Of a DNA stretch of 64,000 nucleotides, positions 37,001-46,397 are shown piece by piece. This DNA is from Vibrio intestinalis (GTDB lineage: Bacteria > Pseudomonadota > Gammaproteobacteria > Enterobacterales > Vibrionaceae), in contig NZ_JANAVY020000002.1 of the NCBI RefSeq assembly GCF_025195085.2, positions 274,284-338,283 on the forward strand, written 5' to 3'. Within the stretch, counting starts at the first letter, position 1. The number at the start of each line of letters is the position of its first letter. The translations under genes and the position numbers were made by a program. Below the pieces are notes generated by a model. It had not been told where the DNA came from and did not search any database. It saw nothing but the letters and a program-made list of their open reading frames with translations.

Positions 37001-39169
37001 ACCGTTGTCAGCCAGCAGTTCATCCAACAAGTCGGTACTATCGGCCGCTTGTTCAGGTGTCCGGTTCTCTTCCAATAGCTCATCGAGCATATCAACGGAG
37101 TTGGCATCCAAATCAGGCAGGTCATCGTCACTCAGGCCGTTATCTGCGAGTAATTCGTCAAGTAGCTCTGTGCTATCACTGTCGGCAACTAAAGAAGGCT
37201 CGTCGCTAGATTCACTATCAGACAGCAACTCATCGAGCATTGCAGCTGAATCAGCATCAATATCAGTTAAGGTATCGTCTTCTGCTTCTTCAAGTAACTC
37301 ATCAAGTAGCTCGGTATTGTCATCTTCGACGCTTAGATCAAATCCTGAATCGGCTTCATCGAGCAGCTCATCAAGCATTTGTGTCTGACTCAAATCTGAT
37401 TCAGCTTGCTCGGTAGACTCATCAAACAGTTCACCGAACAGATCGGTGCTTTCTTGTTCTAGCTGCGCCAGACCGTCATCTTGAGTGCTTGTTTCTTCTG
37501 ACTCAGCATCCAGTTGGTCTAGATTCGCCTGAGATTCGATTTGTGCAAATAGGTCATCAATTTCACTGTCTGAGGCAATATTGACTGAATCAAGCTGTTC
37601 TTCGCTTTCATCACTTAAATCAAACGCGTTATCGCCTTCATCTAATAAGTTATCAAACGATAAACTGTCATCATCATCGGCAGCTTCCGTCAGTAACTCA
37701 TCAAGCATCGCTTGGTCTAAATCGGAATCGCCTAGGTCTTCGCTATCTTGAAGGGCTGAATTAAAGAGATCATCGAGATCGCTTTGATTTATCTCACCAC
37801 CAGAAAGGTCAAACTCTTGTTCTTGATCATCAGAATCCTCAATGATGACATCATCAAGGGCTCGCTCCATCTCTTCAAGACCGAGCGCTTTTTCTTCACC
37901 ACTCACACTGATGCCATTTGAGCTGACATCAAGGTCGGCTAATGCTTCGTCAAGGTCGCCATCGTCGCCGATTGCAGCGAATGGGTCTTCGCCATCTTCA
38001 CCTTCTAAGTTGAAGTCTAAATCGTTGTCATCAAGGTCAGCAAAGACATCCAATTCATCGGACGTTTGCCCCTCTTCACCTGTGTCATCAGAGAACAGCA
38101 ACTCATCGTCACTTGATTCACCGAACAGATCATCATCTAGACCAAGTTCATCATCATCTAGACTTTCATCCAATGTATCCGCCGCCATTGGTGCAGCTGG
38201 AGTCATAGGCGCTTGTGTTTGTTCAGTCACGGCTGGTTCTGCGGCTTGCTCTTTCTTACGACCTAGTACCATCACTAGGATTAAACCGATTAGCAGCCCA
38301 GGAATAATCGCTAATGCAGCAACAAGCCAGCCATTCGATAAGATATTATCCAGCGTAGATGGTGCATTAAGTTGTTGCTCAGCCAGTCTTTGGCGCTCTG
38401 CTTCTAATAATTTTTCGACTTCAGAACGAATACGAGTTTCATCACCGAGTTCGTCTTTTAGGCCATCTACTTCTGTTTGAACTTCAGCCAGCATTAAGCG
38501 CAAGCGATGGTTCTTTTCTTCTAGTGCCACCAGCTCGCTATCAGCCATATCTACTGGTTCAGTCACTTTTGGCTTAGTTGGTTTAGTCGTAACTGGTTTT
38601 TCAGCCTCCGCTACCGGTTTAACGTCAACGTCAACAGATTGAAGTTGTGGCGTTTCAGCGACAGGCTTGACTTTAGTTGGTTGAGCTTTTGGCTCAGGAA
38701 CATTAGCGGTTTGAGTCGCTGGAGTATTCGATGGCTGCTCTGCGTCTAAGCGAGCTTGGTGCAAGTTCATCACACGCACGGCTTCATCAGTCGAAACGCT
38801 TTGCACTTGCGTTAATGATGGAATGCGAATGGTGCTATTTGGAACCAGCGTATGGATATTTTGATTTTCAAACGCCTGAGGGTTTAGCTGATAAATGGCA
38901 AGTAGCGTTTGCTGAACAGAAACTCGATTAGATGGACGTAGACGGGAAGCAATACTCCACAGCGTTTCTTGCTGCGAGGTTGGGCCGTAGAAACGAGAAG
39001 GCTCGCTTACCGGTGCTCGGTTACGATTAACTTGTTCAGAATATTGCGGTGAGTTTTGCAACTCACCATTCGGCCCTGTTAGGCGAATACTTTCTGCACT
39101 TACGATGTTTGTCTGAGTCACGGCTACTAAAGCGATTGGCATTAGCAGACGTTGAAGAAGTCGACGCAT
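34067..39169 (-). CDS. hubP: HubP, FimV-family polar landmark protein
   Basis: A 1700-residue, very acidic protein. Order: N-terminal hydrophobic segment (about 7-24), periplasmic LysM-like domain (about 60-120, QQETLWSIASRL), a Pro/Lys-rich and coiled-coil stretch (to about 270), one membrane helix (WLVAALAIIPGLLIGLILVM, about 281-300), then a huge cytoplasmic Asp/Glu-rich region with many LLDELL motifs, eleven tandem 40-residue repeats, and a C-terminal FimV TPR-like domain (KLDLAKIYMEMNDSNGAIKL). Vibrio HubP anchors ParC, FlhG and the chromosome-I ParA at the pole. It lies 199 bp after asd. The repeats are described separately. Confidence 0.96.
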   Translation of the reverse strand: MRRLLQRLLMPIALVAVTQTNIVSAESIRLTGPNGELQNSPQYSEQVNRNRAPVSEPSRFYGPTSQQETLWSIASRLRPSNRVSVQQTLLAIYQLNPQAFENQNIHTLVPNSTIRIPSLTQVQSVSTDEAVRVMNLHQARLDAEQPSNTPATQTANVPEPKAQPTKVKPVAETPQLQSVDVDVKPVAEAEKPVTTKPTKPKVTEPVDMADSELVALEEKNHRLRLMLAEVQTEVDGLKDELGDETRIRSEVEKLLEAERQRLAEQQLNAPSTLDNILSNGWLVAALAIIPGLLIGLILVMVLGRKKEQAAEPAVTEQTQAPMTPAAPMAADTLDESLDDDELGLDDDLFGESSDDELLFSDDTGEEGQTSDELDVFADLDDNDLDFNLEGEDGEDPFAAIGDDGDLDEALADLDVSSNGISVSGEEKALGLEEMERALDDVIIEDSDDQEQEFDLSGGEINQSDLDDLFNSALQDSEDLGDSDLDQAMLDELLTEAADDDDSLSFDNLLDEGDNAFDLSDESEEQLDSVNIASDSEIDDLFAQIESQANLDQLDAESEETSTQDDGLAQLEQESTDLFGELFDESTEQAESDLSQTQMLDELLDEADSGFDLSVEDDNTELLDELLEEAEDDTLTDIDADSAAMLDELLSDSESSDEPSLVADSDSTELLDELLADNGLSDDDLPDLDANSVDMLDELLEENRTPEQAADSTDLLDELLADNGFDDEESAELDADSIEMLDELLDDDEPSSVSTAVTDNSIDLLDELVTDDAEEESDSALGDDGTDLFEELLEIEKSSGDADSELITETSEEVLSSQVEQQEPELESSSADELLAESEVAPQPEVSKEFSSEDFLDDMLNVAPEADPLLDEFDYEDESNLDVSSSEASEPDASELDVPEVEMSEPEPIALEETAQVEESKPTSSLETVDNEFGTPSDDDWLIDDEIEAESPLAQLRSDLQPDLQPELEAEPESAEVVSEAVTEQANTQDTLDSVEKPLESPLAETQELDAELEAPAEQTEESFNFDDLELPEYSEQEALADAVQEPGTEAEPETPDEQAEEAFSFDDLELPEYSEQEALADAVQESVAEAEPETPDEQAEEAFSFDDLELPEYSEQDALADTAQEPVAEVEPEAPVEQAEKAFGFDDLELPEYNEQDALADAAQEPAVEAEPEVPVEQVEETFSFDDLELPEYSEADALADAVQEPAAEAELEAPAEQVEESFNFDDLELPEYGEEDAIADAAQEPVAEAEPEAPVEQAEEAFSFDDLELPEYSEQDALADAVQEPAVEAEPEAPVEQAEEAFSFDDLELPEYSEQDALADAVQEPVAEAEPEAPAEQAGEAFSFDDLELPEYSEQDSIADAAQEPVAEAEPEAPAEQAEETFSFDDLELPEFSEADALADAVQEPVAEAEPEAPVEQAEETFSFDDLELPEYSEQDALADAVQESVAEVEPEAPAELAEETELETALESELDDRDALADLFSAGDTAQTALAPESDFDENAFNELLAEGQDDYQPIAQSVDKQTSDAAGLDIDAMLEMGGEDWNGFSLSPEQQATISDDIPEDELQAWDSDNQPSQAKVLNEDWESQDSLADFNPKDNQYRTIDELMAEVDLEEQQVNPDEEELKLDVGLSDFPDVIGNVSQTDVDANAEAAGKLDLAKIYMEMNDSNGAIKLLEEAIVDGSDDIRREAKNLIDAINGR
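34814..36133 (-). repeat. Eleven tandem 120-bp repeats inside hubP
   Basis: Exactly eleven 120-bp units (1320 bp), each encoding 40 residues with the core FSFDDLELPEYSEQDALAD followed by an A(V/A)QEPVAEAEPEAP linker. Units near 35821-36060 are almost identical over their full length, which points to recent duplication or conversion. A degenerate twelfth unit follows toward the C-terminus. There are no spacers, so this is not a CRISPR array. Confidence 0.97.
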
Positions 39170-39317
39170 AGAAGGCTCAGCTAGGTGCTCAAAAATTATT
39201 TTTACAGTGATCTGCTAAATATATCGGATCATGGTGGCAAAACTATAGCTGTAGAGCCAAAAAATGTGTGCCTAGCTCGATAATCGCATTAATCTCACAC
39301 ATTTTTTTCAAGATCGA

Positions 39318-39350
39318 TTAAAAAAGCCCCGCTAATCTAGCGAGGCTTCG
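39318..39350 (-). terminator. Terminator after asd
   Basis: Stem AAGCCCCGCTA/TAGCGAGGCTT (39324-39348) with one mismatch and an ATC loop; the adjoining ATTAAAAA block reads as a T run on the minus strand. Confidence 0.85.
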
Positions 39351-39368
39351 TATTGGGTATTGATAGAA

Positions 39369-40382
39369 TTAGTAGTAATCGCGAATCAATACTTCTGCAA
39401 TCTGCACAGCGTTGGTTGCTGCACCTTTACGAACATTGTCCGCCACAACCCACAGGTTAATGCCGCTATGATGGCTGATGTCGTTACGAATACGACCGAC
39501 CATTACGTGGTCTTTACCGCCTGCATCACGAACTTGTGTTGGGAAATCTTCGCCGTGGAACACTTCGATACCATCGGTATTTTCCAGCATTTGAACTACT
39601 TCTTGTGCATCGATTGGCGCTCGAGTTTCAACATGAACCGCTTCCGCGTGACCATAGAACACAGGAACACGAACACACGTTGGGTTAACTGTGATTGATG
39701 GGTCATTGAAGATTTTTTGTGTTTCCCACACCATCTTCATTTCTTCTTTGGTGTAACCGTTTTCCATCATCTGATCGATTTGTGGAATACAGTTAAACGC
39801 AACCTGTTGGCTGAACTGCTCAGTTTCCGCAGGAAGACCGTTCAAAAGCTTAGCCGTTTGACCCGCTAACTCATCGATCCCCCCCTTACCTGCACCTGAT
39901 ACAGATTGGTAAGTAGATACGTTAATGCGCTCAATGCCCACTGCATCGTGAATCGGTTTCAGAGCGACTAACATCTGAATTGTTGAGCAGTTTGGGTTAG
40001 CGATGATATTACGGTTACGGAATTCAGCAATCGCTTCTGGGTTTACTTCTGGCACAACCAGAGGAATATCGTATTCGTAGCGGTAGTGTGACGTGTTATC
40101 AATCACAACCACACCGTAATCTGCCGCTACTGGAGCCCATTTAGCGGATAATTCACCGCCCGCTGAGAATAGAGCAATGTGAGCTTGAGACCAGTCAAAC
40201 TCTTCAACGTTTTGTACACGTACCGTTTTGCCATTGAAGCGGTATGTTTTACCTTCGCTACGCTCGCTTGCTAGTAGAAAAATCTCACCTACTGGAAACT
40301 TGCGCTCTTGCAGCACCTCAATGATGGTCTCACCTACAGCGCCTGTTGCGCCTAGTACGGCCACGTTAAATTGTTGGCTCAT
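39369..40382 (-). CDS. asd: Aspartate-semialdehyde dehydrogenase
   Basis: A 337-residue enzyme: NADP-binding start [16 protein letters not shown], active-site Cys in NPNCSTIQ (about 130-137), substrate-binding His/Arg near the C-terminus. It converts aspartyl phosphate to aspartate semialdehyde for lysine, threonine, methionine and peptidoglycan precursors. It is the shorter ASADH type; V. cholerae has two ASADH genes and this place matches its second. E. coli has the paralogue usg at the same position after pdxB. It overlaps pdxB by 4 bp. Confidence 0.95.
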   Translation of the reverse strand: MSQQFNVAVLGATGAVGETIIEVLQERKFPVGEIFLLASERSEGKTYRFNGKTVRVQNVEEFDWSQAHIALFSAGGELSAKWAPVAADYGVVVIDNTSHYRYEYDIPLVVPEVNPEAIAEFRNRNIIANPNCSTIQMLVALKPIHDAVGIERINVSTYQSVSGAGKGGIDELAGQTAKLLNGLPAETEQFSQQVAFNCIPQIDQMMENGYTKEEMKMVWETQKIFNDPSITVNPTCVRVPVFYGHAEAVHVETRAPIDAQEVVQMLENTDGIEVFHGEDFPTQVRDAGGKDHVMVGRIRNDISHHSGINLWVVADNVRKGAATNAVQIAEVLIRDYY

Positions 40383-41512
40383 TCATCTACCTCAATTTGA
40401 AAACCTAGTTTTGCTAATGGCTCAAGATTGCAATTATCTCGACCAACTAGCTTTACTGCGCCATATTCACGGCGATCCCAGTATGTCTTGCGCATTTGGT
40501 CAAATGCACCTGGCTTATGGATCTCACGACGGAATAAGGCGTCATCTTTGCGCACATCATAAATTATCTGAGTCAGATTGTGCAGCGTTGCTTCATCCCA
40601 AGCGCGATCTAATTCTAGCTGAGGAATGGGCGCAATCGGCAGTAACTCGTGCGCAGTGGCTGCGAGGGGTTTACCCAAGAACTCACAGTAACTATTAAAA
40701 ATCATCGTCGTGCCGCGTGCTTTACCTTCTAGGCCATAGCCAGCGACATGAGGGGTGGCGAATGCTAGCAGAGGTAGCAGTTCCATATCAACCTGAGGTT
40801 CAAACTCAAACACATCTAGTGCTGCGGTAAAGCCATCTGCTTTGGCTAATCGCTGTTTCAACGCTTGGTTATCAACCACTGGGCCACGCGCAGCATTAAT
40901 CAGAATTTGATCGCCTCGTAGATTATCTAGCACTTGCTGATTGATTAAATGATGGGTCGGATGCTCGCCATCACGAGTAATTGGCGTATGCATTGTGATG
41001 ACATCAGCCTGCTCAAGTAACTCATTAAGTGGCGTAAAATGACGCGTATCACCCGCAAGTTGCTTGGGTGGATCATTTAAAAGCACTTTAATACCAATGC
41101 CTTCCAAGCATTGCTGCAAGTAGCTACCGACTTGACCTGCACCGATAATACCCACGGTTTTATCAAATACAGAAAAGCCTTGCTGCTGCGCAAGTACCAT
41201 CAAGGCACTAAACACGTACTCAGCAACACCTACCTTGTTACAACCCGGAGCGGCAGTAAAGAAGATACCCTTGTCTTGCAAAAGCGCTTGATCCACGTGA
41301 TCCATTCCAGCCGTTGCAGTGCCGACAAATTTCAATTTGTTGCCTTTAGTAATCAGCTCCGCATTCACTTTAGTGACAGAACGAATCATCAAGGCATCAA
41401 CATCAATAAGATCATCAGCAGTTAATGTACGACCCGGCTTAAGTACCACCTCACCCAGTTGGCTAAACAGCTCTTCTGCATAAGGCATATTTTCGTCAAT
41501 TACAATTTTCAT
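40379..41512 (-). CDS. pdxB: PdxB, erythronate-4-phosphate dehydrogenase
   Basis: A 377-residue D-2-hydroxyacid dehydrogenase: N-terminal catalytic part, NAD-binding [12 protein letters not shown] (about 123-134), [14 protein letters not shown] with the catalytic Arg, and [10 protein letters not shown] with the catalytic His. It carries out the second step of the DXP-dependent pyridoxal phosphate pathway. The stop overlaps the asd start, so the two are translated together. Confidence 0.96.
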   Translation of the reverse strand: MKIVIDENMPYAEELFSQLGEVVLKPGRTLTADDLIDVDALMIRSVTKVNAELITKGNKLKFVGTATAGMDHVDQALLQDKGIFFTAAPGCNKVGVAEYVFSALMVLAQQQGFSVFDKTVGIIGAGQVGSYLQQCLEGIGIKVLLNDPPKQLAGDTRHFTPLNELLEQADVITMHTPITRDGEHPTHHLINQQVLDNLRGDQILINAARGPVVDNQALKQRLAKADGFTAALDVFEFEPQVDMELLPLLAFATPHVAGYGLEGKARGTTMIFNSYCEFLGKPLAATAHELLPIAPIPQLELDRAWDEATLHNLTQIIYDVRKDDALFRREIHKPGAFDQMRKTYWDRREYGAVKLVGRDNCNLEPLAKLGFQIEVDE

Positions 41513-41589
41513 TTTGTTCGTTCGCTATCCATTTGCTCTGATTGTGCAAAAAACCGCGTGGAGTGTCGAGAGATTGTAGAAGAGTAGCC

Positions 41590-41716
41590 CATAAAAAGAA
41601 AAAACCCGGCTATATAGCCGGGTAAACTTCCAGAACAAAAGGAATTTGACCCGCTCTCCATGGGCCAAAATCTGCGTCTGTTCGACCGCCTTTCAGCGGT
41701 CAAGCTCTGGAAACTG
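41590..41716 (-). ncRNA. farS: FarS-like small RNA from the fabB 3'UTR
   Basis: The 3'UTR of fabB contains a compact fold on the minus strand: TTCCAGA pairs with TCTGGAA across about 70 nt (41706-41712 and 41628-41634), enclosing a GACCGC/GCGGTC hairpin (about 41684-41701), and the element ends with the terminator at 41605-41622. In V. cholerae the FarS RNA is cut by RNase E from the fabB 3'UTR and represses fadE, linking fatty-acid synthesis and degradation. Location, size and terminator agree. The exact 5' end is unknown. A 64-codon open frame on this stretch is not credible. Confidence 0.78.
41595..41622 (-). terminator. Rho-independent terminator of fabB and its 3'UTR RNA
   Basis: Perfect palindrome CCCGGCTATATAGCCGGG (41605-41622); the A-rich block 41593-41604 reads as a long T run on the minus strand. 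Confidence 0.92.
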
Positions 41717-41756
41717 GATTGCCATTATCCCCAATATGTTGGAGTGGCGAATTCAG

Positions 41757-42968
41757 TTAGCCTTGATACTTCTTGATAACTAGCGTTGCGTTAGTACCAC
41801 CGAAACCAAAGCTGTTTGACATAACTGTGTTCAGTTCAACGTCACGTTTCTCTGTTACGATGTCTAGACCTTGTGCTGCGTCATCTAGATTTTCAACGTT
41901 AACACTTGGCGCTACGAAGTTGTTGTGTAGCATCAGTGTTGAGTAGATCGCTTCATGTACACCTGCTGCACCTAGTGCGTGACCTGTCATCGCTTTAGTT
42001 GCAGAGATTGCTGGGCTGTTTTCACCAAAGATTTCTTGGATTGCGCCTAGCTCTTTCACGTCACCAACTGGCGTTGAAGTACCGTGAGTGTTCACGTAGT
42101 CAATCGCATCGACATCTTGCATTGCCATCTTCATACAACGAACCGCGCCTTCGCCCGATGGTGCTACCATGTCGTAACCATCTGAAGTTGCGCCGTAGCC
42201 TACGATCTCACCGTAGATTTTCGCGCCGCGTGCTAGAGCATGTTCTAGTTCTTCAATAACCATCATGCCGCCGCCACCAGAGATAACGAAACCGTCACGG
42301 TCTGCATCGTAAGTACGTGATGCTTTATCTGGCGTCTCGTTGTATTTCGTCGATAGAGCACCCATCGCATCAAACATCATGGTTAGAGTCCAATCTAGCT
42401 CTTCACCACCACCTGCAAATACGACGTCTTGCTTACCAAGTTGAATCAGTTCCATTGCGTGACCAATACAGTGTGCTGAAGTTGCACATGCAGAGCTCAT
42501 TGAGTAGTTCACACCACGGATTTTAAACGGGGTCGCTAGACAAGCAGAAACCGTTGAAGACATAGTACGAGGTACCATGTAAGGGCCAATACGCTTAACG
42601 CCTTTCTCACGCAGCGTATCTACCGCTACCGCTTGGTTTAGTGATGAAGCACCACCAGAACCCGCAACGATACCGGTACGGTCGTTAGATACTTGGTCTT
42701 CAGTTAGACCTGCATCTTCAATTGCTTGCTGCATTGATAGGTATGCATACGCAGCCGCATCACCCATAAAGCGCATCTGTTTACGGTCGATGTGCTCTGC
42801 TGGGTTGATTTTTAGATCACCCCATACTTGTGAACGCAGACCTTTTTCTTTGAACTGCTCTGATGCAGTAATACCAGACTTACCTGTTTGTAGAGACGCT
42901 AGAACTTCTTCGACGTTGTTACCGATACTTGAAACAATACCCATACCGGTGATTACGACTCGTTTCAT
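41757..42968 (-). CDS. fabB: FabB, beta-ketoacyl-ACP synthase I
   Basis: A 403-residue condensing enzyme: active-site Cys in [11 protein letters not shown] (about 163), catalytic His pair in NTHGTSTP (about 298) and [12 protein letters not shown] (about 333), C-terminal [10 protein letters not shown]. It elongates acyl-ACPs and is essential for unsaturated fatty-acid synthesis. It begins [10 protein letters not shown] with no extra N-terminus. Its long 3'UTR carries the FarS-like RNA, and a FadR-like sequence lies in the promoter area. Confidence 0.97.
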   Translation of the reverse strand: MKRVVITGMGIVSSIGNNVEEVLASLQTGKSGITASEQFKEKGLRSQVWGDLKINPAEHIDRKQMRFMGDAAAYAYLSMQQAIEDAGLTEDQVSNDRTGIVAGSGGASSLNQAVAVDTLREKGVKRIGPYMVPRTMSSTVSACLATPFKIRGVNYSMSSACATSAHCIGHAMELIQLGKQDVVFAGGGEELDWTLTMMFDAMGALSTKYNETPDKASRTYDADRDGFVISGGGGMMVIEELEHALARGAKIYGEIVGYGATSDGYDMVAPSGEGAVRCMKMAMQDVDAIDYVNTHGTSTPVGDVKELGAIQEIFGENSPAISATKAMTGHALGAAGVHEAIYSTLMLHNNFVAPSVNVENLDDAAQGLDIVTEKRDVELNTVMSNSFGFGGTNATLVIKKYQG

Positions 42969-43022
42969 TATGACATTCCTATAATTTCAATTTCCGCTAG
43001 ATGATAACCAAGTTAGTTAGGA

Positions 43023-43039
43023 AAAGTGGTCAGCTTTCC
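43023..43039. promoter_or_regulatory. Possible FadR site at the fabB promoter
   Basis: AAGTGGTCAGCTTTCCC matches the left half of the FadR consensus (AACTGGTCNGACCNGTT) at eight of nine bases, but the right half poorly. It overlaps the -35 area of a minus-strand promoter with a -10-like TATCAT, the position from which FadR activates fabB in E. coli. Confidence 0.35.
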
Positions 43040-43096
43040 CTTAAAACCGTACAATCGTCATCACTTTCTCGTCATTTTTCATAAATTGCAGACACT

Positions 43097-45106
43097 ATGA
43101 CTATCATAACTAACGCTCAGCTCGATTGGAATGAAGCAGGCACACCTGTTTCTGACCAGTTTGATGATGTCTACTTTTCTAACGTTAACGGCCTAGAAGA
43201 AACACGTTACGTGTTTTTACAGCAAAATCATCTACCACAAAGATGGCAGCAATATGACCAACGCCGCTTCGTTATCGCTGAGACAGGTTTTGGTACTGGT
43301 TTAAATTTCTTAGCGGTATGGCAATGGTTTGAGCAATTTAAGCAAGAGAACCCTGATGCACCTCTAAAAGAGCTGCACTTCATCAGTTTTGAAAAATACC
43401 CGTTAAGCCAACAAGATTTAGTCAAAGCCCATCAATCTTGGCCTGAGCTTGCTAAATATGCAGAGCAGCTACAAGCCCACTACCCGATTGCAGTGCCTGA
43501 GTGTCAGCGTATTGTGCTCGCTGATGGCGCTATTACTCTCGATTTATGGTTTGGTGATATCAAAGATTGCATGCCACTTGTACCTGTGCCACAACAAGGC
43601 GTTGTGGATGCGTGGTTTTTAGATGGTTTTGCGCCAAGTAAAAACCCTGAAATGTGGAACCAAAACCTGTTCGATGGCATGGCAAAATTGGCTAAGCAAG
43701 ATTGTACTTGTGCGACCTTTACCGCAGCTGGGTTTGTTCGCCGAGGTCTAATTGATGCTGGTTTTGACATGAAAAAAGTCAAAGGCTTTGGCACCAAGCG
43801 AGAAATGATTACCGGAGCACTGACTAAGCGAAATGACCATAGCAATGAGAAACCATGGTTCCATCGCTCTGCGAGTGAATCTCATGACAACATCGCCATC
43901 GTTGGTGGTGGCATTGCCAGCGCCGCCCTGGCCCGTACACTTGTGCGTCGTGGTCAAAAAGTGACCCTGTATTGCCAAGATGAAAAACCTGCACAAGGTG
44001 CATCAGGCAATCGCCAAGGCGCGGTGTATCCACTACTTAATGGCGACCATTCTGGTGTATCACGTATGTTTGCGCCGGGTTTTCTGTTTGCTCGTCAGTT
44101 TGTAGAGCAAGCCGCTGAGATGATTTCTTTTGATCACGATTGGTGTGGCGTCACTCAGCTAATGTGGGACGAAAAATCAGCCACTAAGCTAAGCCACATG
44201 CTCGGTGGCAAGTTTGACTCTCAGTTAATTCAAGAGCTAAACCAGCAGCAGACCGAGCAAATCATTGGCCTACCGATTGATATGCCTAGCGTGCATTACC
44301 CGCTAGGGGGTTGGTTGTGCCCTGCCGAGCTCACTCAAGGCATTATTGCTCAGCTTGAACAATCACCACTGTTTACCGCTCACTTTAATCACAAAGTCGA
44401 TAAACTGGAAAAGCAACAGCAATGGCAGTTAACGGTTGGAGAACAAACCTTTACCCACGATTGTGTGGTGATCGCTAATGGCCATCAGTTTAATCAGTTA
44501 GCGCCAAGTAAAGCTATTCCACTTGGGCAGGTAAAAGGCCAAGTAAGCCACATTCCAACAACCGCCGATTTAAGCAAGTTGAAAACGGTGTTGTGTTACG
44601 ACGGCTACATGACGCCCGTAAACCCTAACAACCAACATCATTGCATTGGTGCAAGTTACGATCGTAGCCACATCGACTCTGTTTTTGACCCATTCGCCCA
44701 GCAAGAAAATGGTGAGAAACTGCAAAAATGTGTGCCTAACCAAGCATGGCCAAATGATGTCGATACTTCTGGCAACCAATCGCGCCAAGGTGTTCGCTGT
44801 GTTAGTCGTGACCATTTACCGTTTGTCGGCAATGTCGGTGATTTCGAGCAAATCAAACTAAGCTACGCCAACTTGCAAACTACTGCGCAAGATGATGCCG
44901 AAAACACACCACATCATGACAATCTATTTTGCTTATTAGGCCTTGGTTCACGTGGCTTAAGCTCTGCGCCTTTGATGGCTGAGTTACTTGCATCGCAGAT
45001 TTGTGGCGATCCGCTACCACTGCCAGTAGACGTACTGGAAACCTTAGACCCAAGCAGAATGTGGGTAAGAAAGCTGAAAAAAGGCAAAGCAATTACTGAG
45101 GTCTAA
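43097..45106 (+). CDS. mnmC: MnmC, bifunctional tRNA wobble-uridine modification enzyme
   Basis: A 669-residue fusion of two enzymes. The N-terminal SAM methyltransferase (about 1-250) has [14 protein letters not shown] and the [10 protein letters not shown] active-site segment. The C-terminal FAD oxidase begins with [17 protein letters not shown] (about 267) and contains [13 protein letters not shown]. It converts cmnm5(s2)U to mnm5(s2)U at position 34. It is divergent from fabB, the same neighbourhood as in E. coli. Confidence 0.97.
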   Translation: MTIITNAQLDWNEAGTPVSDQFDDVYFSNVNGLEETRYVFLQQNHLPQRWQQYDQRRFVIAETGFGTGLNFLAVWQWFEQFKQENPDAPLKELHFISFEKYPLSQQDLVKAHQSWPELAKYAEQLQAHYPIAVPECQRIVLADGAITLDLWFGDIKDCMPLVPVPQQGVVDAWFLDGFAPSKNPEMWNQNLFDGMAKLAKQDCTCATFTAAGFVRRGLIDAGFDMKKVKGFGTKREMITGALTKRNDHSNEKPWFHRSASESHDNIAIVGGGIASAALARTLVRRGQKVTLYCQDEKPAQGASGNRQGAVYPLLNGDHSGVSRMFAPGFLFARQFVEQAAEMISFDHDWCGVTQLMWDEKSATKLSHMLGGKFDSQLIQELNQQQTEQIIGLPIDMPSVHYPLGGWLCPAELTQGIIAQLEQSPLFTAHFNHKVDKLEKQQQWQLTVGEQTFTHDCVVIANGHQFNQLAPSKAIPLGQVKGQVSHIPTTADLSKLKTVLCYDGYMTPVNPNNQHHCIGASYDRSHIDSVFDPFAQQENGEKLQKCVPNQAWPNDVDTSGNQSRQGVRCVSRDHLPFVGNVGDFEQIKLSYANLQTTAQDDAENTPHHDNLFCLLGLGSRGLSSAPLMAELLASQICGDPLPLPVDVLETLDPSRMWVRKLKKGKAITEV

Positions 45107-45123
45107 TACCCAAAAACCAATTG

Positions 45124-45149
45124 AAAGCGCAGTAAAGTTACTGCGCTTT
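45124..45149. terminator. Hairpin between mnmC and the serine hydrolase gene
   Basis: AAAGCGCAGTAA (45124-45135) and TTACTGCGCTTT (45138-45149), a 12-bp perfect stem between convergent genes. The T tails are short on both sides, so efficiency is uncertain. Confidence 0.7.
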
Positions 45150-45159
45150 ACACACTAAA

Positions 45160-46305
45160 TTACTTTTGAACAAAGTCCTCTAGATCAACCGATTTCCCAT
45201 GGTAAATGTCCAAAATGGCATTAAACACATCAAAGAACTTTCCATCTGAATATGTATTCGCAATCATCGCTATTGATGTTCCGTCATATTCAAAGTATCC
45301 ATAGACTGACAAAAATGAATCCAGCGACCCTGTATGACCATGCATAGTTCGGTAGTAGTACGGTATCTTTTCTAACCCCATACCATGTTGATTCGTCATG
45401 CCTTTCATCAAGGTTAAAGAATCTGGAGAAATCAATTCTCCGTTAAACAGCGCATAAGAAAATCGGGTGAGATCTTCGGCCGTCGAGACCATTGAACCAG
45501 AGCCTCGTACATAACTGCCTGAGCAATCCATATCTTCATACCACTTATCTTCATAAAAATAGAATGAATCGATGTATCCCTCACACCCATTGGTTGCACA
45601 TAGGAAAGTGTTTTCTAAACCTAACTTCGAAATAATCTTTTCGTTGAGTAACTCACCAAAATCTTTCTGCGCGACTTGCTCAACAATGCCAGACAAAAGT
45701 ACATAATTAGAATTGGAATAAGATTTATACATTGCAGGAGGTAAAGTCGGTTGATAAGACGCAATTAGATCAACCATTTTCTCTTGATCGTAAACTCCTT
45801 TGCATTGCTCGATAAGCAACTCTCTTTCGACACTGGTATAGTTGAAAATACCACTCCAATGCATCAGCATTTGACCAATAGTAATACTTTCTGCATTAGG
45901 GATTGAGGGGTAGAACCTCGATAATGGCGTATCTAAACTCAACTTACCTTGCTCAATGAGTCGGAAGACGAGCACCGCTGTAAAGGTCTTTGAAATTGAA
46001 GCTATTTTATATCGAGAGTTCTTTTGAATCGGTAAACGTTCAACCTTGCCAAACCACCCATACTCTACCTTAGAGAACCCTGTTTGGTGGCTATAAACCG
46101 AATTAGCATTATCCCGAATATCCACACTCACCCACAAAACATTCTCTTCAGCTAATGCATTCAGGAATGTATCCAATTTTTCTCTTTCAAAGCTATGACT
46201 ACTTACACCAAAGCTGGTTAGAGATAGGAAAGCAAATCCTACCAAGGACATTATTTTCCCAAACAGTGAATACTTTAAAAACAAACGCTTAACCTCGATA
46301 AACAC
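45160..46305 (-). CDS. Secreted serine hydrolase, beta-lactamase/DD-peptidase family
   Basis: A 381-residue PF00144-type protein with an N-terminal hydrophobic export signal (about 10-36). The catalytic SxxK is Ser103-Lys106 (SISK); the YxN motif is Tyr196-Ser-Asn198; the third motif is HTG near residue 317 in place of KTG. These are the marks of class-C-type hydrolases and esterases; the substrate cannot be predicted. It contains several Cys, unusual for a periplasmic enzyme unless disulfide-bonded. It sits as an accessory gene between mnmC and yfcL, and its sequence looks more AT-rich than its neighbours by eye. Confidence 0.8.
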   Translation of the reverse strand: MFIEVKRLFLKYSLFGKIMSLVGFAFLSLTSFGVSSHSFEREKLDTFLNALAEENVLWVSVDIRDNANSVYSHQTGFSKVEYGWFGKVERLPIQKNSRYKIASISKTFTAVLVFRLIEQGKLSLDTPLSRFYPSIPNAESITIGQMLMHWSGIFNYTSVERELLIEQCKGVYDQEKMVDLIASYQPTLPPAMYKSYSNSNYVLLSGIVEQVAQKDFGELLNEKIISKLGLENTFLCATNGCEGYIDSFYFYEDKWYEDMDCSGSYVRGSGSMVSTAEDLTRFSYALFNGELISPDSLTLMKGMTNQHGMGLEKIPYYYRTMHGHTGSLDSFLSVYGYFEYDGTSIAMIANTYSDGKFFDVFNAILDIYHGKSVDLEDFVQK

Positions 46306-46397
46306 GTAGACCTTGTCAATCTATCAGTCGTTTAACCTGTTAAAAAACGAAGTTTTATAAATCATCACTTTTTGCGAAATATTTCAATAAAACAACA

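Noticed and set aside
36816..38480. Plus-strand open frames of 190 and 212 residues opposite hubP
   Set aside because: Ser-rich shadows of the Asp/Glu-rich HubP codons; no start signal or domain.
41509..41703. 64-residue minus-strand open frame between fabB and pdxB
   Set aside because: It lies in the structured fabB 3'UTR, runs through the terminator palindrome and has no domain.
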